Source: JAPXLN01 sp033809515
GTDB taxonomy: Bacteria; Bacillota; Sulfobacillia; Fermentithermobacillales; Fermentithermobacillaceae
Direction: 5' to 3'
Assembly: GCA_033809515.1 (NCBI GenBank)
Contig: JAPXLN010000002.1
Span: 1 to 64,000 of the forward strand
DNA length: 64,000 nt
Shown here: positions 34,694 through 43,394 of the stretch, piece by piece
Layout of the letters: each line of letters opens with the position of its first letter
Position numbering within the stretch: position 1 is the first letter of the stretch
Made by a program: the position numbers and the translations under genes
Notes under the pieces: generated by a model
What the model was told of the DNA's origin: nothing
The model's input: only the letters and a program-made list of their open reading frames with translations
The model's database searches: none

Positions 34694-35971
34694 TCATATA
34701 CGCCGCCGGTTCTTTTTTAGGACGCCCTCAGCCAGCACTAACAGGCCGCCGCCGGCCATGATTCCTATACACATCAGGCACAGCTTGGTGGCTAGACCCA
34801 GATTCCCCAGCCATGCAAGGGACCCGGTTATGATGACGGGTTCGAAGGCGGGGAGGGCCCACCGTGCGCTGCTAGGCTTCATAAGGAAAATGGTGTAGAT
34901 GGCAGCCAGAACTCCCTGTAGTGCCCTTGACATGGTATAGGGCCACACAGACATTCCGCTTGGCTGAATGACCGCTGCTACTTGAGCGTGAACCGAAAGA
35001 CCGCTCCATGCGATTATGGCGCTGCATATGGCTGCCCTTGAGACCAACGATGCCTGCGCTGCGCTGGCAAGAGAGGTTCCTATGGTTATCTCAAAGATGC
35101 CACTGATGAGTGCGTCGTGAAGGGATGCAGGAAGGATGGATTCAGGCACTATCCTTGTAAGGAGGCGAGATAAGGCAGCCGAGGTTCCGGCGAGCTTGAG
35201 GATTTCGAATATGACCGAAAAAAGAACGATGAACCCCAGAATAACCAGGAGCGTGTTTATTGACTTTTTGACCGCGTCGCCAAGGAGTTCCCCAAAGGCC
35301 CTAGGGTCTTCTGATTGTGCTTTTTTCATAGCTCTATAGGCCCGGCGGAGCACAAATGCATTGTCGTCTACCTCCGGCAGAGGAGTCCTGTCAGTCTCGG
35401 CCCGCCAAAACCGCATAGCGACTCCAATCGTAAGCGCTGACAGGTAATGAGCTGCGACAATGATCAGTGCAAGGTCAGTTCTTTTGAACATTCCCACTGC
35501 CACTGCGCCGGTCATAAAAAGAGGATCCGATGTGTTGCAAAAACACATGAGTCGTTCGGCCTCGGTCTTGGTGGCAAGATTATCCTCCATCAGGCGGGCC
35601 GAAAGGGCCGCTCCGAGAGGATAACCTGATGCCAGCCCCATGGCCAGGGTGAACGAACCGGCCCCTGGAACGTTGAAGACAGGTCTCATTACAGGTTCCA
35701 TGAGGACCCCCATGAAGTGGACGGTGCCTGTGCCCATCATCAGCTCTGCAGCTATGAAAAAAGGGAGAAGGGCCGGAAGGACTACCTCCCACCAAACGCC
35801 CAATCCTCTTTCAGCTGCTTTGAATGACGGCTCAGGGAGTAGTATCATTGACAGGGCTATAACGATCACGGTAAGAGGAACTCCGAGGGAGGCGAGAGCT
35901 TCTCTTCTTCGGCCTCTTGCAAGGAATAGTAGTATTATGGCAAGGGACAAAAATAGCGGAGCGGTCTTCAT
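34694..35971 (-). CDS. ylbJ: Sporulation integral membrane protein YlbJ
   Basis: A 425-residue polytopic protein with about ten membrane segments and two nucleoside-recognition (Gate) domains, including GLASGYPLGA and FCNTSDPLFM. YlbJ is made in the mother cell or forespore of many spore formers and is needed for stable spores in B. subtilis. The ATG at 35971 has an excellent TAGGAGGATTCAAT site; an upstream start at 36040 would reach into the divergent gene. Its stop abuts that of the coiled-coil gene with no gap. Confidence 0.92.
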   Translation of the reverse strand: MKTAPLFLSLAIILLFLARGRRREALASLGVPLTVIVIALSMILLPEPSFKAAERGLGVWWEVVLPALLPFFIAAELMMGTGTVHFMGVLMEPVMRPVFNVPGAGSFTLAMGLASGYPLGAALSARLMEDNLATKTEAERLMCFCNTSDPLFMTGAVAVGMFKRTDLALIIVAAHYLSALTIGVAMRFWRAETDRTPLPEVDDNAFVLRRAYRAMKKAQSEDPRAFGELLGDAVKKSINTLLVILGFIVLFSVIFEILKLAGTSAALSRLLTRIVPESILPASLHDALISGIFEITIGTSLASAAQASLVSRAAICSAIIAWSGLSVHAQVAAVIQPSGMSVWPYTMSRALQGVLAAIYTIFLMKPSSARWALPAFEPVIITGSLAWLGNLGLATKLCLMCIGIMAGGGLLVLAEGVLKKNRRRI

Positions 35972-36048
35972 ATTGAATCCTCCTAAGGTTCGCTCTAAAT
36001 CTATATGGATGAAGGGAAAGGGGTATTCGAGAATTGACAAGGAGAACC

Positions 36049-36768
36049 TTGAGCCAGCGAAAGCGCCTGCTCATATGGACCATTGTGGCAGCTGTTCTTG
36101 TGAGCTTCCTGGTCGCTCCGTCTGGATATTTGCTGGTTCTCCCAGGGCCGGTTTCTTCTCTTAGTCAGGCAGTTACGGTTGAAGGGGCCCCTGCTTCCGA
36201 AGGCGGTTCGTTCTACATGGTGTCGGTGGTAGCAAAAGAGATCAGGGTAGCCAGGTTGATCCTCTCGTTGTTTGACCCCGGGGCAGCTCTGTGGTCAAAA
36301 CGAAGCGTACTGGCCGGGAGGACTCTGGAGGAATACGAAGCAGACAACCGTGCGCTTATGGAAGAGAGCCAGAAGACCGCCTGCTATGTGGCGTTTCAAG
36401 CATGCGGGTTTCCTGTCACGCCTGGCGGACCGTTTCCTCGGACGGTTACGGTAGTCAGCGGCGATGTGATGGGGCCTTCGGCCGGGCTCACCTTTGCTCT
36501 GGAGGTACTGGCCAGGCTGAAAGGGTACGGCTTTGAAGGTCTGGGCAAGGCGGCAGCCACCGGGACCCTGGACGTGTGGGGTGAGGTCGGCCCGGTAGGA
36601 GGGATAGCTCAAAAGACGATTGCGTGCAGGGAGGAGGGCATTGAGCTGTTCCTGGTTCCTGCTTTAAACGAAGAGGAAGCAAGACGATATGCCGGTCACA
36701 TGAAGGTAGTAGGCGTCAGATCTTTCCAAGAGGCGCTTCGGACCCTTCCGGAAGGATTGATTCCTTGA
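36049..36768 (+). CDS. Membrane-anchored Lon-like protease (YlbL/SepM type) lacking the PDZ domain
   Basis: A 239-residue protein with an N-terminal membrane helix (about 9-31), the family region LVLPGPVSSLSQAVTVEG, and a C-terminal Lon (S16) protease domain with Ser144 in MGPSAG and Lys189 in GGIAQK. Typical YlbL proteins are about 340 residues and have a PDZ domain between these parts; here the text passes directly from AACGF-type helix to the protease strand. The active dyad is intact. TTG 36049 follows AAGGAG by four bases. Divergent from ylbJ, as in other spore formers. Confidence 0.88.
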   Translation: MSQRKRLLIWTIVAAVLVSFLVAPSGYLLVLPGPVSSLSQAVTVEGAPASEGGSFYMVSVVAKEIRVARLILSLFDPGAALWSKRSVLAGRTLEEYEADNRALMEESQKTACYVAFQACGFPVTPGGPFPRTVTVVSGDVMGPSAGLTFALEVLARLKGYGFEGLGKAAATGTLDVWGEVGPVGGIAQKTIACREEGIELFLVPALNEEEARRYAGHMKVVGVRSFQEALRTLPEGLIP

Positions 36769-36794
36769 CAGTAGGTTTTTTATGTAGATATAAT
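36765..36794 (+). promoter_or_regulatory. Consensus housekeeping promoter for yceD-rpmF
   Basis: TTGACA (36765-36770), 18-base spacer, TATAAT (36789-36794). Both hexamers are perfect sigma-A consensus. The -35 box overlaps the stop codon of the Lon-like protease gene. Confidence 0.85.
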
Positions 36795-36825
36795 CCGTTT
36801 GTATTCGTTACGTGGGGTGACCCTA

Positions 36826-37365
36826 TTGAAACTTGATGTGTCTTCTATACTGAATCATCCAGGTTCGACTATTGCCTTCGAACTTGAAGAGAAGATCAGT
36901 TCCCCCGTTGAGGGCGTAAGCCTGCCGGAAGGGGTCAGTGTAAGAGGAGTGGCCACGTCTTTGGGCCAGCACGTTTACATTGAAGGGGAAGCTGCCGGCA
37001 GAGTTGAGTTGGTTTGCTCCCGGTGTCTGACAGATTTTGGGAGGCCTTTTGAGGTTGCTTTTGAGGGCAAGTTCGTCCCTGAGGAAATGCTGGAGGGATG
37101 GACCAAAGATGAGGATGAGACAGAAGTCTACGGACTGGATGGAACAACCTGTGACCTGTCTGTCATGGTCCTCCAGGAGATCCTACTCAACTTGCCTATG
37201 AAGCCTCTATGCTCTCCTGGCTGCAAGGGCCTTTGTCCCGTTTGTGGACAGAACCGGAATGAAGGTTCCTGTATGTGCCCGGAGACACCGGAAGACCTCA
37301 CGCCTTTCGGTAAGAAGTTCATGGATGCGCTCGCGGAAAGGAGCAAGAAAGATGGCCGTACCTAA
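36826..37365 (+). CDS. YceD family protein (DUF177)
   Basis: A 179-residue DUF177 protein, encoded before rpmF in most bacteria and linked to 23S rRNA metabolism in plants and E. coli. It has CSRC (about residues 66-69) and a C-terminal Cys cluster CSPGCKGLCPVCGQN that may bind zinc. TTG 36826 follows GGGGTGA. The end overlaps the rpmF start by 14 bases, so the two are coupled. Confidence 0.88.
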   Translation: MKLDVSSILNHPGSTIAFELEEKISSPVEGVSLPEGVSVRGVATSLGQHVYIEGEAAGRVELVCSRCLTDFGRPFEVAFEGKFVPEEMLEGWTKDEDETEVYGLDGTTCDLSVMVLQEILLNLPMKPLCSPGCKGLCPVCGQNRNEGSCMCPETPEDLTPFGKKFMDALAERSKKDGRT

Positions 37366-37534
37366 GAAACGGACTTCGTCTGCCAGACGAGATAAGAGAA
37401 GGGCCAATTGGCGATTGCGTGCGCCTGGGTTGGTTGCGTGTTCCCGGTGTCGCGCGCTGATTCTGCCTCACCGTGTATGCCCTGAATGCGGGTACTATGA
37501 CGGCAAGGAAGTAATCAAGAAAAAAGCGAAGTAG
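37352..37534 (+). CDS. rpmF: Ribosomal protein bL32
   Basis: A 60-residue L32 with the start MAVPKKRTS and zinc ligands in CSRC and CPECGYY. ATG 37352 has AAAGGAG upstream and lies inside the end of yceD. A terminator follows 15 bases after the stop, so rpmF ends the transcript. Confidence 0.95.
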   Translation: MAVPKKRTSSARRDKRRANWRLRAPGLVACSRCRALILPHRVCPECGYYDGKEVIKKKAK

Positions 37535-37548
37535 ACATCTATCGCTAA

Positions 37549-37579
37549 AAAAAGGCCGGCCTGATTGGCCGGCCTTTTT
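37549..37579. terminator. Bidirectional rho-independent terminator after rpmF
   Basis: GGCCGGCC (37554-37561) and GGCCGGCC (37567-37574) form a GC stem with TGATT loop, flanked by A7 on the left and T5 on the right. Confidence 0.92.
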
Positions 37580-37616
37580 GCCATGCAAGACCTTTACGGC
37601 TCTTTGGAGAAAAGGA

Positions 37617-37645
37617 TTGCACTGTGCCGGCAAGGGATATATACT
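37617..37645 (+). promoter_or_regulatory. Promoter of the fapR-fab operon
   Basis: TTGCAC (37617-37622), 17-base spacer, TATACT (37640-37645). The start site is expected near 37652, on top of the FapR-like operator. Confidence 0.75.
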
Positions 37646-37650
37646 TCATC

Positions 37651-37668
37651 TTAATACCAAGGTATTAG
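37651..37668. promoter_or_regulatory. FapR-type operator
   Basis: TTAATACC-AA-GGTATTAG: arms of seven exact paired bases with a 2-base centre, followed directly by TACC. This resembles the FapR box (TTAGTACC-type half site) and covers the predicted transcription start, so FapR binding would block the operon until malonyl-CoA or malonyl-ACP releases it. The match is judged by eye. Confidence 0.75.
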
Positions 37669-37699
37669 TACCAGGCCGTAATTCACAGGAGTGATCCAT

Positions 37700-38251
37700 G
37701 TGACCCCCGGACCTAAAGTACGCAGGGAACACCTAAAGTCGATCTTAAGTGAGAACCCATTTCTTTCAGACGGAAAGCTTGCCCGGCACCTGGGTGTCAG
37801 TGTCCAGACTATTAGGCTCGACCGTCTGGCCTTGGGCATTCCCGATCAAAGAACTCGGACCAAGCAGGTGGCAGAGCGGGTCTACGGTCGTGTCAGAGCT
37901 TTGGGACAGAGGGAGATCATCGGTGAGCTTATCGATGTGGAGTTGGGAAAGTCCGCCATATCAGCCCTGGAAACTCTGCCTGACATGGCTTTTGAGCGTT
38001 CCGGCATAGTAAGAAGCCACTATATTTTCGCGCAGGCAGAGTCACTGGCTTTGTGTGTCATCGACGCCAAGAACGTTGTAACCGGAATTGCCAACCTGAA
38101 GTTTAAGAGATCTGCCAGAGTGGGAGAAAGGCTGATCGCCAAGGCACAGGTGATCAGGGTCAAGGGCAACAAGACAGTAGTCCTTGTTGAAACACGGGCA
38201 GGTGATGAGGATGTGTTTCGTGGGAAGTTCCTGGTCTTTGCGCTGGAGTGA
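37700..38251 (+). CDS. fapR: Fatty acid biosynthesis repressor FapR
   Basis: A 183-residue regulator: N-terminal DeoR-like helix-turn-helix (about residues 15-45, LSDGKLARHLGVSVQTIRLDR), linker helix, then a hot-dog fold domain (from about 75) that binds malonyl-CoA/ACP. GTG 37700 follows AGGAG by seven bases. It heads the operon it should repress, with an operator at the promoter, matching the known autoregulatory design in Bacillota. Confidence 0.93.
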   Translation: MTPGPKVRREHLKSILSENPFLSDGKLARHLGVSVQTIRLDRLALGIPDQRTRTKQVAERVYGRVRALGQREIIGELIDVELGKSAISALETLPDMAFERSGIVRSHYIFAQAESLALCVIDAKNVVTGIANLKFKRSARVGERLIAKAQVIRVKGNKTVVLVETRAGDEDVFRGKFLVFALE

Positions 38252-38281
38252 TTGCAGGACGAGACCGCCGGAGGTGACTAC

Positions 38282-39328
38282 ATGGCAAACCAAGCTTGCG
38301 AAAAGCAGCCAGTAATAGCGGTGGATCTGATGGGAGGAGACAGGGCGCCTGTCACTGCTGTTGAGGGATGCGTCACGGTTCTCAAACGAGGCTTCCGAAT
38401 CCTGGCGCTTGGCAGCGAGGAAGCCGTCAACATGCTTCTTGAAAAGGGTCCGTTCGACACTCTCGAAACCCTCGTTTGCAGCCAGCACATACTTGCCGAC
38501 GAGCCCCCCTTGCAGGCCATCAAAGGAAAACCGGATTCCACCATCTGCAAAGGGCTTGACCTGGTTAAGGAAGGACGTGCAGGCGCACTTGTGTCAGGTG
38601 GTTCCACAGGAGCTCTGGTAGCAGGAGGGGTCATCATACTCGGACGTGCTCCGGGCGTAGATAAGCCATGTCTGGGGACGGTGCTCCCTTCAGCCAACGG
38701 GCGTGGTGTGTTTTTCTGCGACCTGGGCGCCTCCTCGGATGTGCGCCCTCATACTTTGGTCCAGTTTGCCGTCATGGCGAAAACAGCTGCTGAATCTGTC
38801 CTTGGCTGGAGCAATCCTGGAGTGTATCTCCTGAATATTGGGACTGAACCTGAGAAAGGCAATGCCGTCATGCGGAGAGCTTTTGGCATGCTCCAGGAAG
38901 CTCCGGTTCGCTTCTGCGGGAACGTGGAGGCCAGAGACGTTATGTCGGGCATGGCGGATGTGGTCGTGACAGACGGTTTCACAGGGAACGTTTTCCTGAA
39001 AACGTGTGAAGGGGTAGCTGGGTTTCAGATGGGGGTTTTGCGAAGAGAGATTGAGTCGTCGATCTTGACGAAAGTGTCAGGGCTGGCCCTCAGGCCCGCG
39101 TTTAGAAGGGCCAAGGAGCTCCTGGACTATTCCAGCTATGGCGGCGCCATGTTGTTAGGATTGCAGGGATGTGTCGTCAAATGCCATGGAGCTTCCGGTC
39201 CCGCTGCAATGGCCCGCGGCATTGAGAGGGCCGCTCTTTTCCTTGAACGGGATGTAGCTGCCACCATAGTTACGGTCTTATCTGAAATGCCTGAGCAGAC
39301 CCAAAGTCCACGGCGAGAGGGACACTGA
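38282..39328 (+). CDS. plsX: Phosphate acyltransferase PlsX
   Basis: A 348-residue enzyme converting acyl-ACP to acyl-phosphate, the donor for PlsY in phospholipid synthesis. The start IAVDLMGGDRAP, STGALVAGG and DGFTGNV regions are conserved. ATG 38282 follows GGAGGTGA; the in-frame extension to 38252 is not needed. Member of the fapR operon. Confidence 0.94.
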   Translation: MANQACEKQPVIAVDLMGGDRAPVTAVEGCVTVLKRGFRILALGSEEAVNMLLEKGPFDTLETLVCSQHILADEPPLQAIKGKPDSTICKGLDLVKEGRAGALVSGGSTGALVAGGVIILGRAPGVDKPCLGTVLPSANGRGVFFCDLGASSDVRPHTLVQFAVMAKTAAESVLGWSNPGVYLLNIGTEPEKGNAVMRRAFGMLQEAPVRFCGNVEARDVMSGMADVVVTDGFTGNVFLKTCEGVAGFQMGVLRREIESSILTKVSGLALRPAFRRAKELLDYSSYGGAMLLGLQGCVVKCHGASGPAAMARGIERAALFLERDVAATIVTVLSEMPEQTQSPRREGH

Positions 39329-39370
39329 ATCTTTGGGCTATGCACAAAGGCCTAAGGGAGAGTAACTCAT

Positions 39371-40360
39371 ATGAGCGTTGTGAGACAGGTTAAGATCGCG
39401 GCCGTGAGCTCTTATGTACCTTCCGGAGTTTTGACCAACGCTGACCTTGAGCGGATGGTTGATACATCCGATGAATGGATACTGGAGAGAACAGGCATAC
39501 GTACACGTCATGTTGCAGACAGCCAAACCGCCACTTCAGACCTTGCCAGGGAGGCTGCCCTGGAATGTCTGTCCAATGCAGGTGTCATGCCATCAGAACT
39601 GGATCTGATCATTGTGGCCTCGGCCACGCCGGACCACCTGTTTCCTGCAACGGCGTGCATAGTCCAACAATCTATCGGTGCTGCTCGGGCGGCAGCTTTC
39701 GACATGGAAATCGGTTGCACAGGGTTTATATATGCTATAGCTGCAGGTTCCCAATTTGTGGCCTCAGGCGTCTACGAAAAGGTTCTGGTTATCGGGGCTG
39801 AGACGTTGTCCAGGTTCGTTAACTGGTCGGATAGAACCACATGCTGCCTGTTTGGGGATGGGGCAGGAGCTTGTCTTCTGGTTCCAGGAGAACCCAACCA
39901 GGGCATTATCGGCATGAGCCTGGGTGCCGACGGTTCTTCATCCCATCTGTTGAAGCTTCCTGCAGGGCTATCCAGATTGCCTGCCAGTCATCAAACAGTA
40001 GATGCGGGGATGCATTACATCCACATGGAAGGAAAAGCTGTGTTTAAGTTTGCAGTGAAAATAGTCGCTGAGTCAGTCACCCAGCTTCTCAATTCCTGTG
40101 GAAAGTCACTGGATGACATAGACCTGTTCATCCCCCACCAGGCTAACATACGCATTATCGATTCGGCCCTTGGGCGGCTGGACATACCCCGGGAGAAAGT
40201 AGTCATCAACGTTGACAGGTACGGCAACACATCCTCGGCGTCGGTTCCCATAGCTTTGTCTGAGGCTGTCCGGGAAGGGCGTTTGAGAAGGGGCGACCTT
40301 GTGGTTCTGGTCGCCTTTGGCGCAGGTTTGAGTTGGGGGTCGTTAGCTATTATCTGGTAA
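39371..40360 (+). CDS. fabH: 3-oxoacyl-ACP synthase III FabH
   Basis: A 329-residue condensing enzyme starting fatty acid synthesis from acetyl-CoA or branched acyl-CoA and malonyl-ACP. The triad is visible: Cys116 in EIGCTGF, His in IPHQAN and Asn in YGNTSSAS. Full length. In many relatives fabK follows fabH; here a degV gene follows instead. Confidence 0.95.
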   Translation: MSVVRQVKIAAVSSYVPSGVLTNADLERMVDTSDEWILERTGIRTRHVADSQTATSDLAREAALECLSNAGVMPSELDLIIVASATPDHLFPATACIVQQSIGAARAAAFDMEIGCTGFIYAIAAGSQFVASGVYEKVLVIGAETLSRFVNWSDRTTCCLFGDGAGACLLVPGEPNQGIIGMSLGADGSSSHLLKLPAGLSRLPASHQTVDAGMHYIHMEGKAVFKFAVKIVAESVTQLLNSCGKSLDDIDLFIPHQANIRIIDSALGRLDIPREKVVINVDRYGNTSSASVPIALSEAVREGRLRRGDLVVLVAFGAGLSWGSLAIIW

Positions 40361-40377
40361 AGAAAGGGGAGTTCAGC

Positions 40378-41235
40378 GTGTCCGGAGTGAGGATCGTGAC
40401 TGATACAGCCCAGGACTTTGCCCCAGAGGTTCTCCTTGCTAAGGGGATTGCATTAGTGCCTCTTACGGTTCATTTTGGCGACGAGTCGTACCGGGATGCT
40501 TTTGAGATGCGCGGCAAGAAGTTTTACGACAAACTGAGAACGTCAAAGCATCATCCCCATACATCACAGCCGTCTCCGGCTGAGTTTGAGCGTGTGTTCA
40601 GAGAGCTAACCGCAGATGGAGACAAGGTAGTGGCCATTACCCTGTCGGCGGCCCTCAGCGGAACCTACCAGGCGGCATGTCTTGCAAGAAATGAGCTTCC
40701 CGACAGAGAGATCGCTGTGATCGACTCTAAGCAGGCATGCGGTGGTTACGGTATCATGGCTCTGCTCGCTCAAGAAATGGCCGGGGAAGGCGCCGATTTT
40801 GACGAGGTGGTTTCCGCTGTGGATAGTATGGTCCAAAACATGACCACATTGTTCTCAGTGGATACCCTTGATTACCTGGCCAGAAACGGACGGATTGGCC
40901 GGGCCCAGCACCTGCTTGGGACCATGCTCAACATGAAACCCCTATTGGCCCTAGACCGGGAGGGTTATGTTACTGCGCTGGATCGTGTCAGAGGCAAAAC
41001 TAAAGTCATAGGGCGCATGCTGCAGCTGGCCCAGGACAGGATTCCCGGAGGGTCGCCTGTTGTTGTCGCGATTATGCATGCAGAGGCCCCACAGGAAATG
41101 GAGAATCTTAAGGTGGCCGTCAGCGATGTATACAGGGTAAACCGGTTGTTTGAGGGTGAGATCGGCAGCGTCATAGGCAGTCATGTGGGACCGGGCACTG
41201 TTGCCCTTTTTCTTTTGCCGGAGCGCCCTTCCTGA
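40378..41235 (+). CDS. DegV/FakB-family fatty acid-binding protein
   Basis: A 285-residue DegV protein: VRIVTDTAQDFAPE start, TSQPSPAEF near residues 61-69, LSAALSGTYQAA, and the DTLDYLARNGRIGRAQ region that shapes the fatty acid pocket. DegV proteins hold a free fatty acid and act as FakB, the substrate carrier for FakA. GTG 40378 follows AAAGGGGAG. Its position inside the fapR-fab operon, with fakA also in this window, makes a FakB role likely. Confidence 0.88.
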   Translation: MSGVRIVTDTAQDFAPEVLLAKGIALVPLTVHFGDESYRDAFEMRGKKFYDKLRTSKHHPHTSQPSPAEFERVFRELTADGDKVVAITLSAALSGTYQAACLARNELPDREIAVIDSKQACGGYGIMALLAQEMAGEGADFDEVVSAVDSMVQNMTTLFSVDTLDYLARNGRIGRAQHLLGTMLNMKPLLALDREGYVTALDRVRGKTKVIGRMLQLAQDRIPGGSPVVVAIMHAEAPQEMENLKVAVSDVYRVNRLFEGEIGSVIGSHVGPGTVALFLLPERPS

Positions 41236-41305
41236 ACGCATCACAGCCCATCCAGAAGGTGGGCCGCTCAAGGCAGCATACCGGCATTTGTGGGAGGTGG
41301 CTTTT

Positions 41306-42250
41306 TTGGCCAAGATTGCCTGGGTGTTTCCGGGTCAGGGAGCTCAATTTGTGGGCATGGGCAAGGAACTCTACAAAGAGTTCCCTCAGGCCAGATCAGT
41401 CTTTGATTCTGCTGACAGAGTTCTGAAACGAAGTCTTTCAGAGATTATGTTTCAAGGGCCGGGCGAGGAGCTGACCCTTACCTACAACGCCCAGCCTGCG
41501 TTGTTGACTGTGGAAGTTGCGTGCACGAGAATCCTTCAGGCAAACGGTCTTCAGCCGGACGTAGTGGCCGGATTGAGCCTGGGCGAGTACAGCGCTCTTG
41601 TTGTGGCTGACAGTTTAGATTTTGAAGAAGCTGTGATGCTTACGTACAAGCGAGGCGTCTATATGCAAGAGGCGTGTCCTCCGGGCCGGGGTGCCATGGC
41701 CGCCATTTTGGGACTGACCTGTGCCGAAGTTGAGGCTTTGTGCTTCGAGTCAAAGGATACAGGAGTTGTTCTTCCGGCCAACTATAACTGTCCCGGACAG
41801 ACTGTGATTTCCGGTGAGAAGAGCGCAGTAGAGCATGTAGCCCGGAAAGCTCAGGAGCGGGGCATCAGGACTATCCCCCTTGCAGTCAGCGCGCCTTTTC
41901 ACAGCCCTCTTATGAAAAGTGCGGCTAACAAGCTTGAGGCGGATTTGCTGTCTGTTGCAGTCAGAGCTCCAATAGTGCCTGTGTACTCCAATGTTCACGG
42001 AGAGATCCTGACTTCATCTGAGTCGGTCCGCTCTGCCCTTATCAAACAGGTTACAAGCCCTGTGCTGTGGCAAGTTTGCGTTGAATCTATGATCCGCGAC
42101 GGCGCCGGAGCTTTTGTAGAGGTGGGGCCGGGCAAGAGTTTGGCCGGCTTTGGCAAGCGTATATCCCCGGGAATGCCTTATGCTTCATTTTCGTCTCCGA
42201 GGGACCTGGATTCAGTGCTTGCATTTACCGAGGAGGCTTTGCTAACATGA
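41306..42250 (+). CDS. fabD: Malonyl-CoA:ACP transacylase FabD
   Basis: A 314-residue acyltransferase loading malonyl groups onto ACP. Motifs: FPGQGAQ near the start, the catalytic Ser91 in GLSLGEYSAL and His in APFHSPLM. TTG 41306 is chosen because GGGAGGTGG lies just upstream; the longer frame from 41183 overlaps degV. Its stop overlaps the fabG ATG. Confidence 0.94.
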   Translation: MAKIAWVFPGQGAQFVGMGKELYKEFPQARSVFDSADRVLKRSLSEIMFQGPGEELTLTYNAQPALLTVEVACTRILQANGLQPDVVAGLSLGEYSALVVADSLDFEEAVMLTYKRGVYMQEACPPGRGAMAAILGLTCAEVEALCFESKDTGVVLPANYNCPGQTVISGEKSAVEHVARKAQERGIRTIPLAVSAPFHSPLMKSAANKLEADLLSVAVRAPIVPVYSNVHGEILTSSESVRSALIKQVTSPVLWQVCVESMIRDGAGAFVEVGPGKSLAGFGKRISPGMPYASFSSPRDLDSVLAFTEEALLT

Positions 42251-43002
42251 TTTCTAGCTCCAGGTCAGCTTTGGTTACCGGGAGTTCCAGGGGCATAGGG
42301 AGAGCTTGTGCCATAGAATTGGCCAGGAGAGGCTTTAAAGTGGGCGTGAACTACTCCAAGGATGAATCCGGCGCCCTTGAGACAGTCTCCCTTATTGAAT
42401 CCGGAGGAGGCGAGGCAAGAGCTCTTAAGGCGGATGTCTCCTCTCACGAGGAAGCTAAGGAGCTTGTTGAGGAGATTGAAGGCGTTTTTGGGCCTGTGGC
42501 AGTCCTGGTTGCCAACGCCGGGATAACAAGGGACGCTCTCTTTCTGCGCATGGCTGAAGAAGACTGGGACAGGGTTCTGGAGGTGAATCTCAAGGGGGTG
42601 TACAACGTCACGAGATGGGCAGCCCGGTCCATGGCCAGGCAAAGGTCAGGAAGGATTGTAGCTATTTCCTCTGTGGTTGCATTCACGGGTAATGTAGGTC
42701 AAGCTAACTACTGTGCCTCAAAGGCAGGGGTTATAGGGCTCGTTCGGGGTTTGGCTAAGGAACTGGCTCGCTACAGTATTACAGTTAACGCTGTAGCCCC
42801 CGGCTACATTCTTACGGAAATGACACAGGGCCTGCCCGGTGACGCAAGAGAGTCTTTCTCCGGTGGAATTCCTCTTGGCCGTCCAGGCACCCCGGATGAC
42901 GTGGCATCATTGGTAGGTTTTCTGGCATCGCCTGAAGCGGCATATGTGACGGGACAGGTGGTGGCCGTAGACGGTGGTATGGCGGCAGGAGGACTTACAT
43001 AG
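42247..43002 (+). CDS. fabG: 3-oxoacyl-ACP reductase FabG
   Basis: A 251-residue short-chain dehydrogenase reducing 3-oxoacyl-ACP with NADPH. It has the cofactor loop TGSSRGIGRA, NAG, and the catalytic residues Ser142, Tyr155 and Lys159 (YCASKAG). Translationally coupled to fabD (ATGA). Confidence 0.95.
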   Translation: MISSSRSALVTGSSRGIGRACAIELARRGFKVGVNYSKDESGALETVSLIESGGGEARALKADVSSHEEAKELVEEIEGVFGPVAVLVANAGITRDALFLRMAEEDWDRVLEVNLKGVYNVTRWAARSMARQRSGRIVAISSVVAFTGNVGQANYCASKAGVIGLVRGLAKELARYSITVNAVAPGYILTEMTQGLPGDARESFSGGIPLGRPGTPDDVASLVGFLASPEAAYVTGQVVAVDGGMAAGGLT

Positions 43003-43027
43003 TGCTAGTGACAAGGAGGTGTGTTAG

Positions 43028-43273
43028 TTGGCTCAGGATCCGATTTTTGAGAGGGTCAAGAAGATAATTGTTGACCAGCTTGGCGTCGAAGAAGCTCTGG
43101 TGACTCTTGAATCTTCGTTCATAGACGACTTAGGCGCCGATTCTCTTGAGATTGTCGATCTCATTATGGCCTTTGAAGGAGAGTTTGGGATTACCATTTC
43201 CGACGAAGACGCAGAGAACATGTCAAGCGTGGGAGACGTAGTTGAATATCTGAGAGAGAACGTAAAAGACTAG
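43028..43273 (+). CDS. acpP: Acyl carrier protein
   Basis: An 81-residue ACP with the phosphopantetheine attachment Ser39 in [13 protein letters not shown] and the usual acidic helix II. TTG start at 43028 behind AAGGAGGTG. Carries acyl intermediates for all fab enzymes of this operon. Confidence 0.96.
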   Translation: MAQDPIFERVKKIIVDQLGVEEALVTLESSFIDDLGADSLEIVDLIMAFEGEFGITISDEDAENMSSVGDVVEYLRENVKD

Positions 43274-43280
43274 GTGGCAA

Positions 43281-43332
43281 GTCCCGCGGCACCGCCTATG
43301 GATTGTATGTTCATGCCGGGTCGCCGCGGGAC
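43281..43332 (+). promoter_or_regulatory. Long-range hairpin between acpP and fabF
   Basis: GTCCCGCGGC (43281-43290) pairs perfectly with GCCGCGGGAC (43323-43332), leaving a 32-base loop, within the 121-base acpP-fabF gap. No T run. It may stabilise the acpP end of the message or reduce transcription into fabF. Confidence 0.5.
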
Positions 43333-43394
43333 CTGTCTTGATCTGCGGGCGTCTGGGCGAGCGCAGACAGTCTTGGTGAGAGGATGTTGCCGAA

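Noticed and set aside
36809..36825. Longer start for yceD
   Set aside because: Starts upstream of 36826 fall on or before the GGGGTGA ribosome site and close to the promoter.
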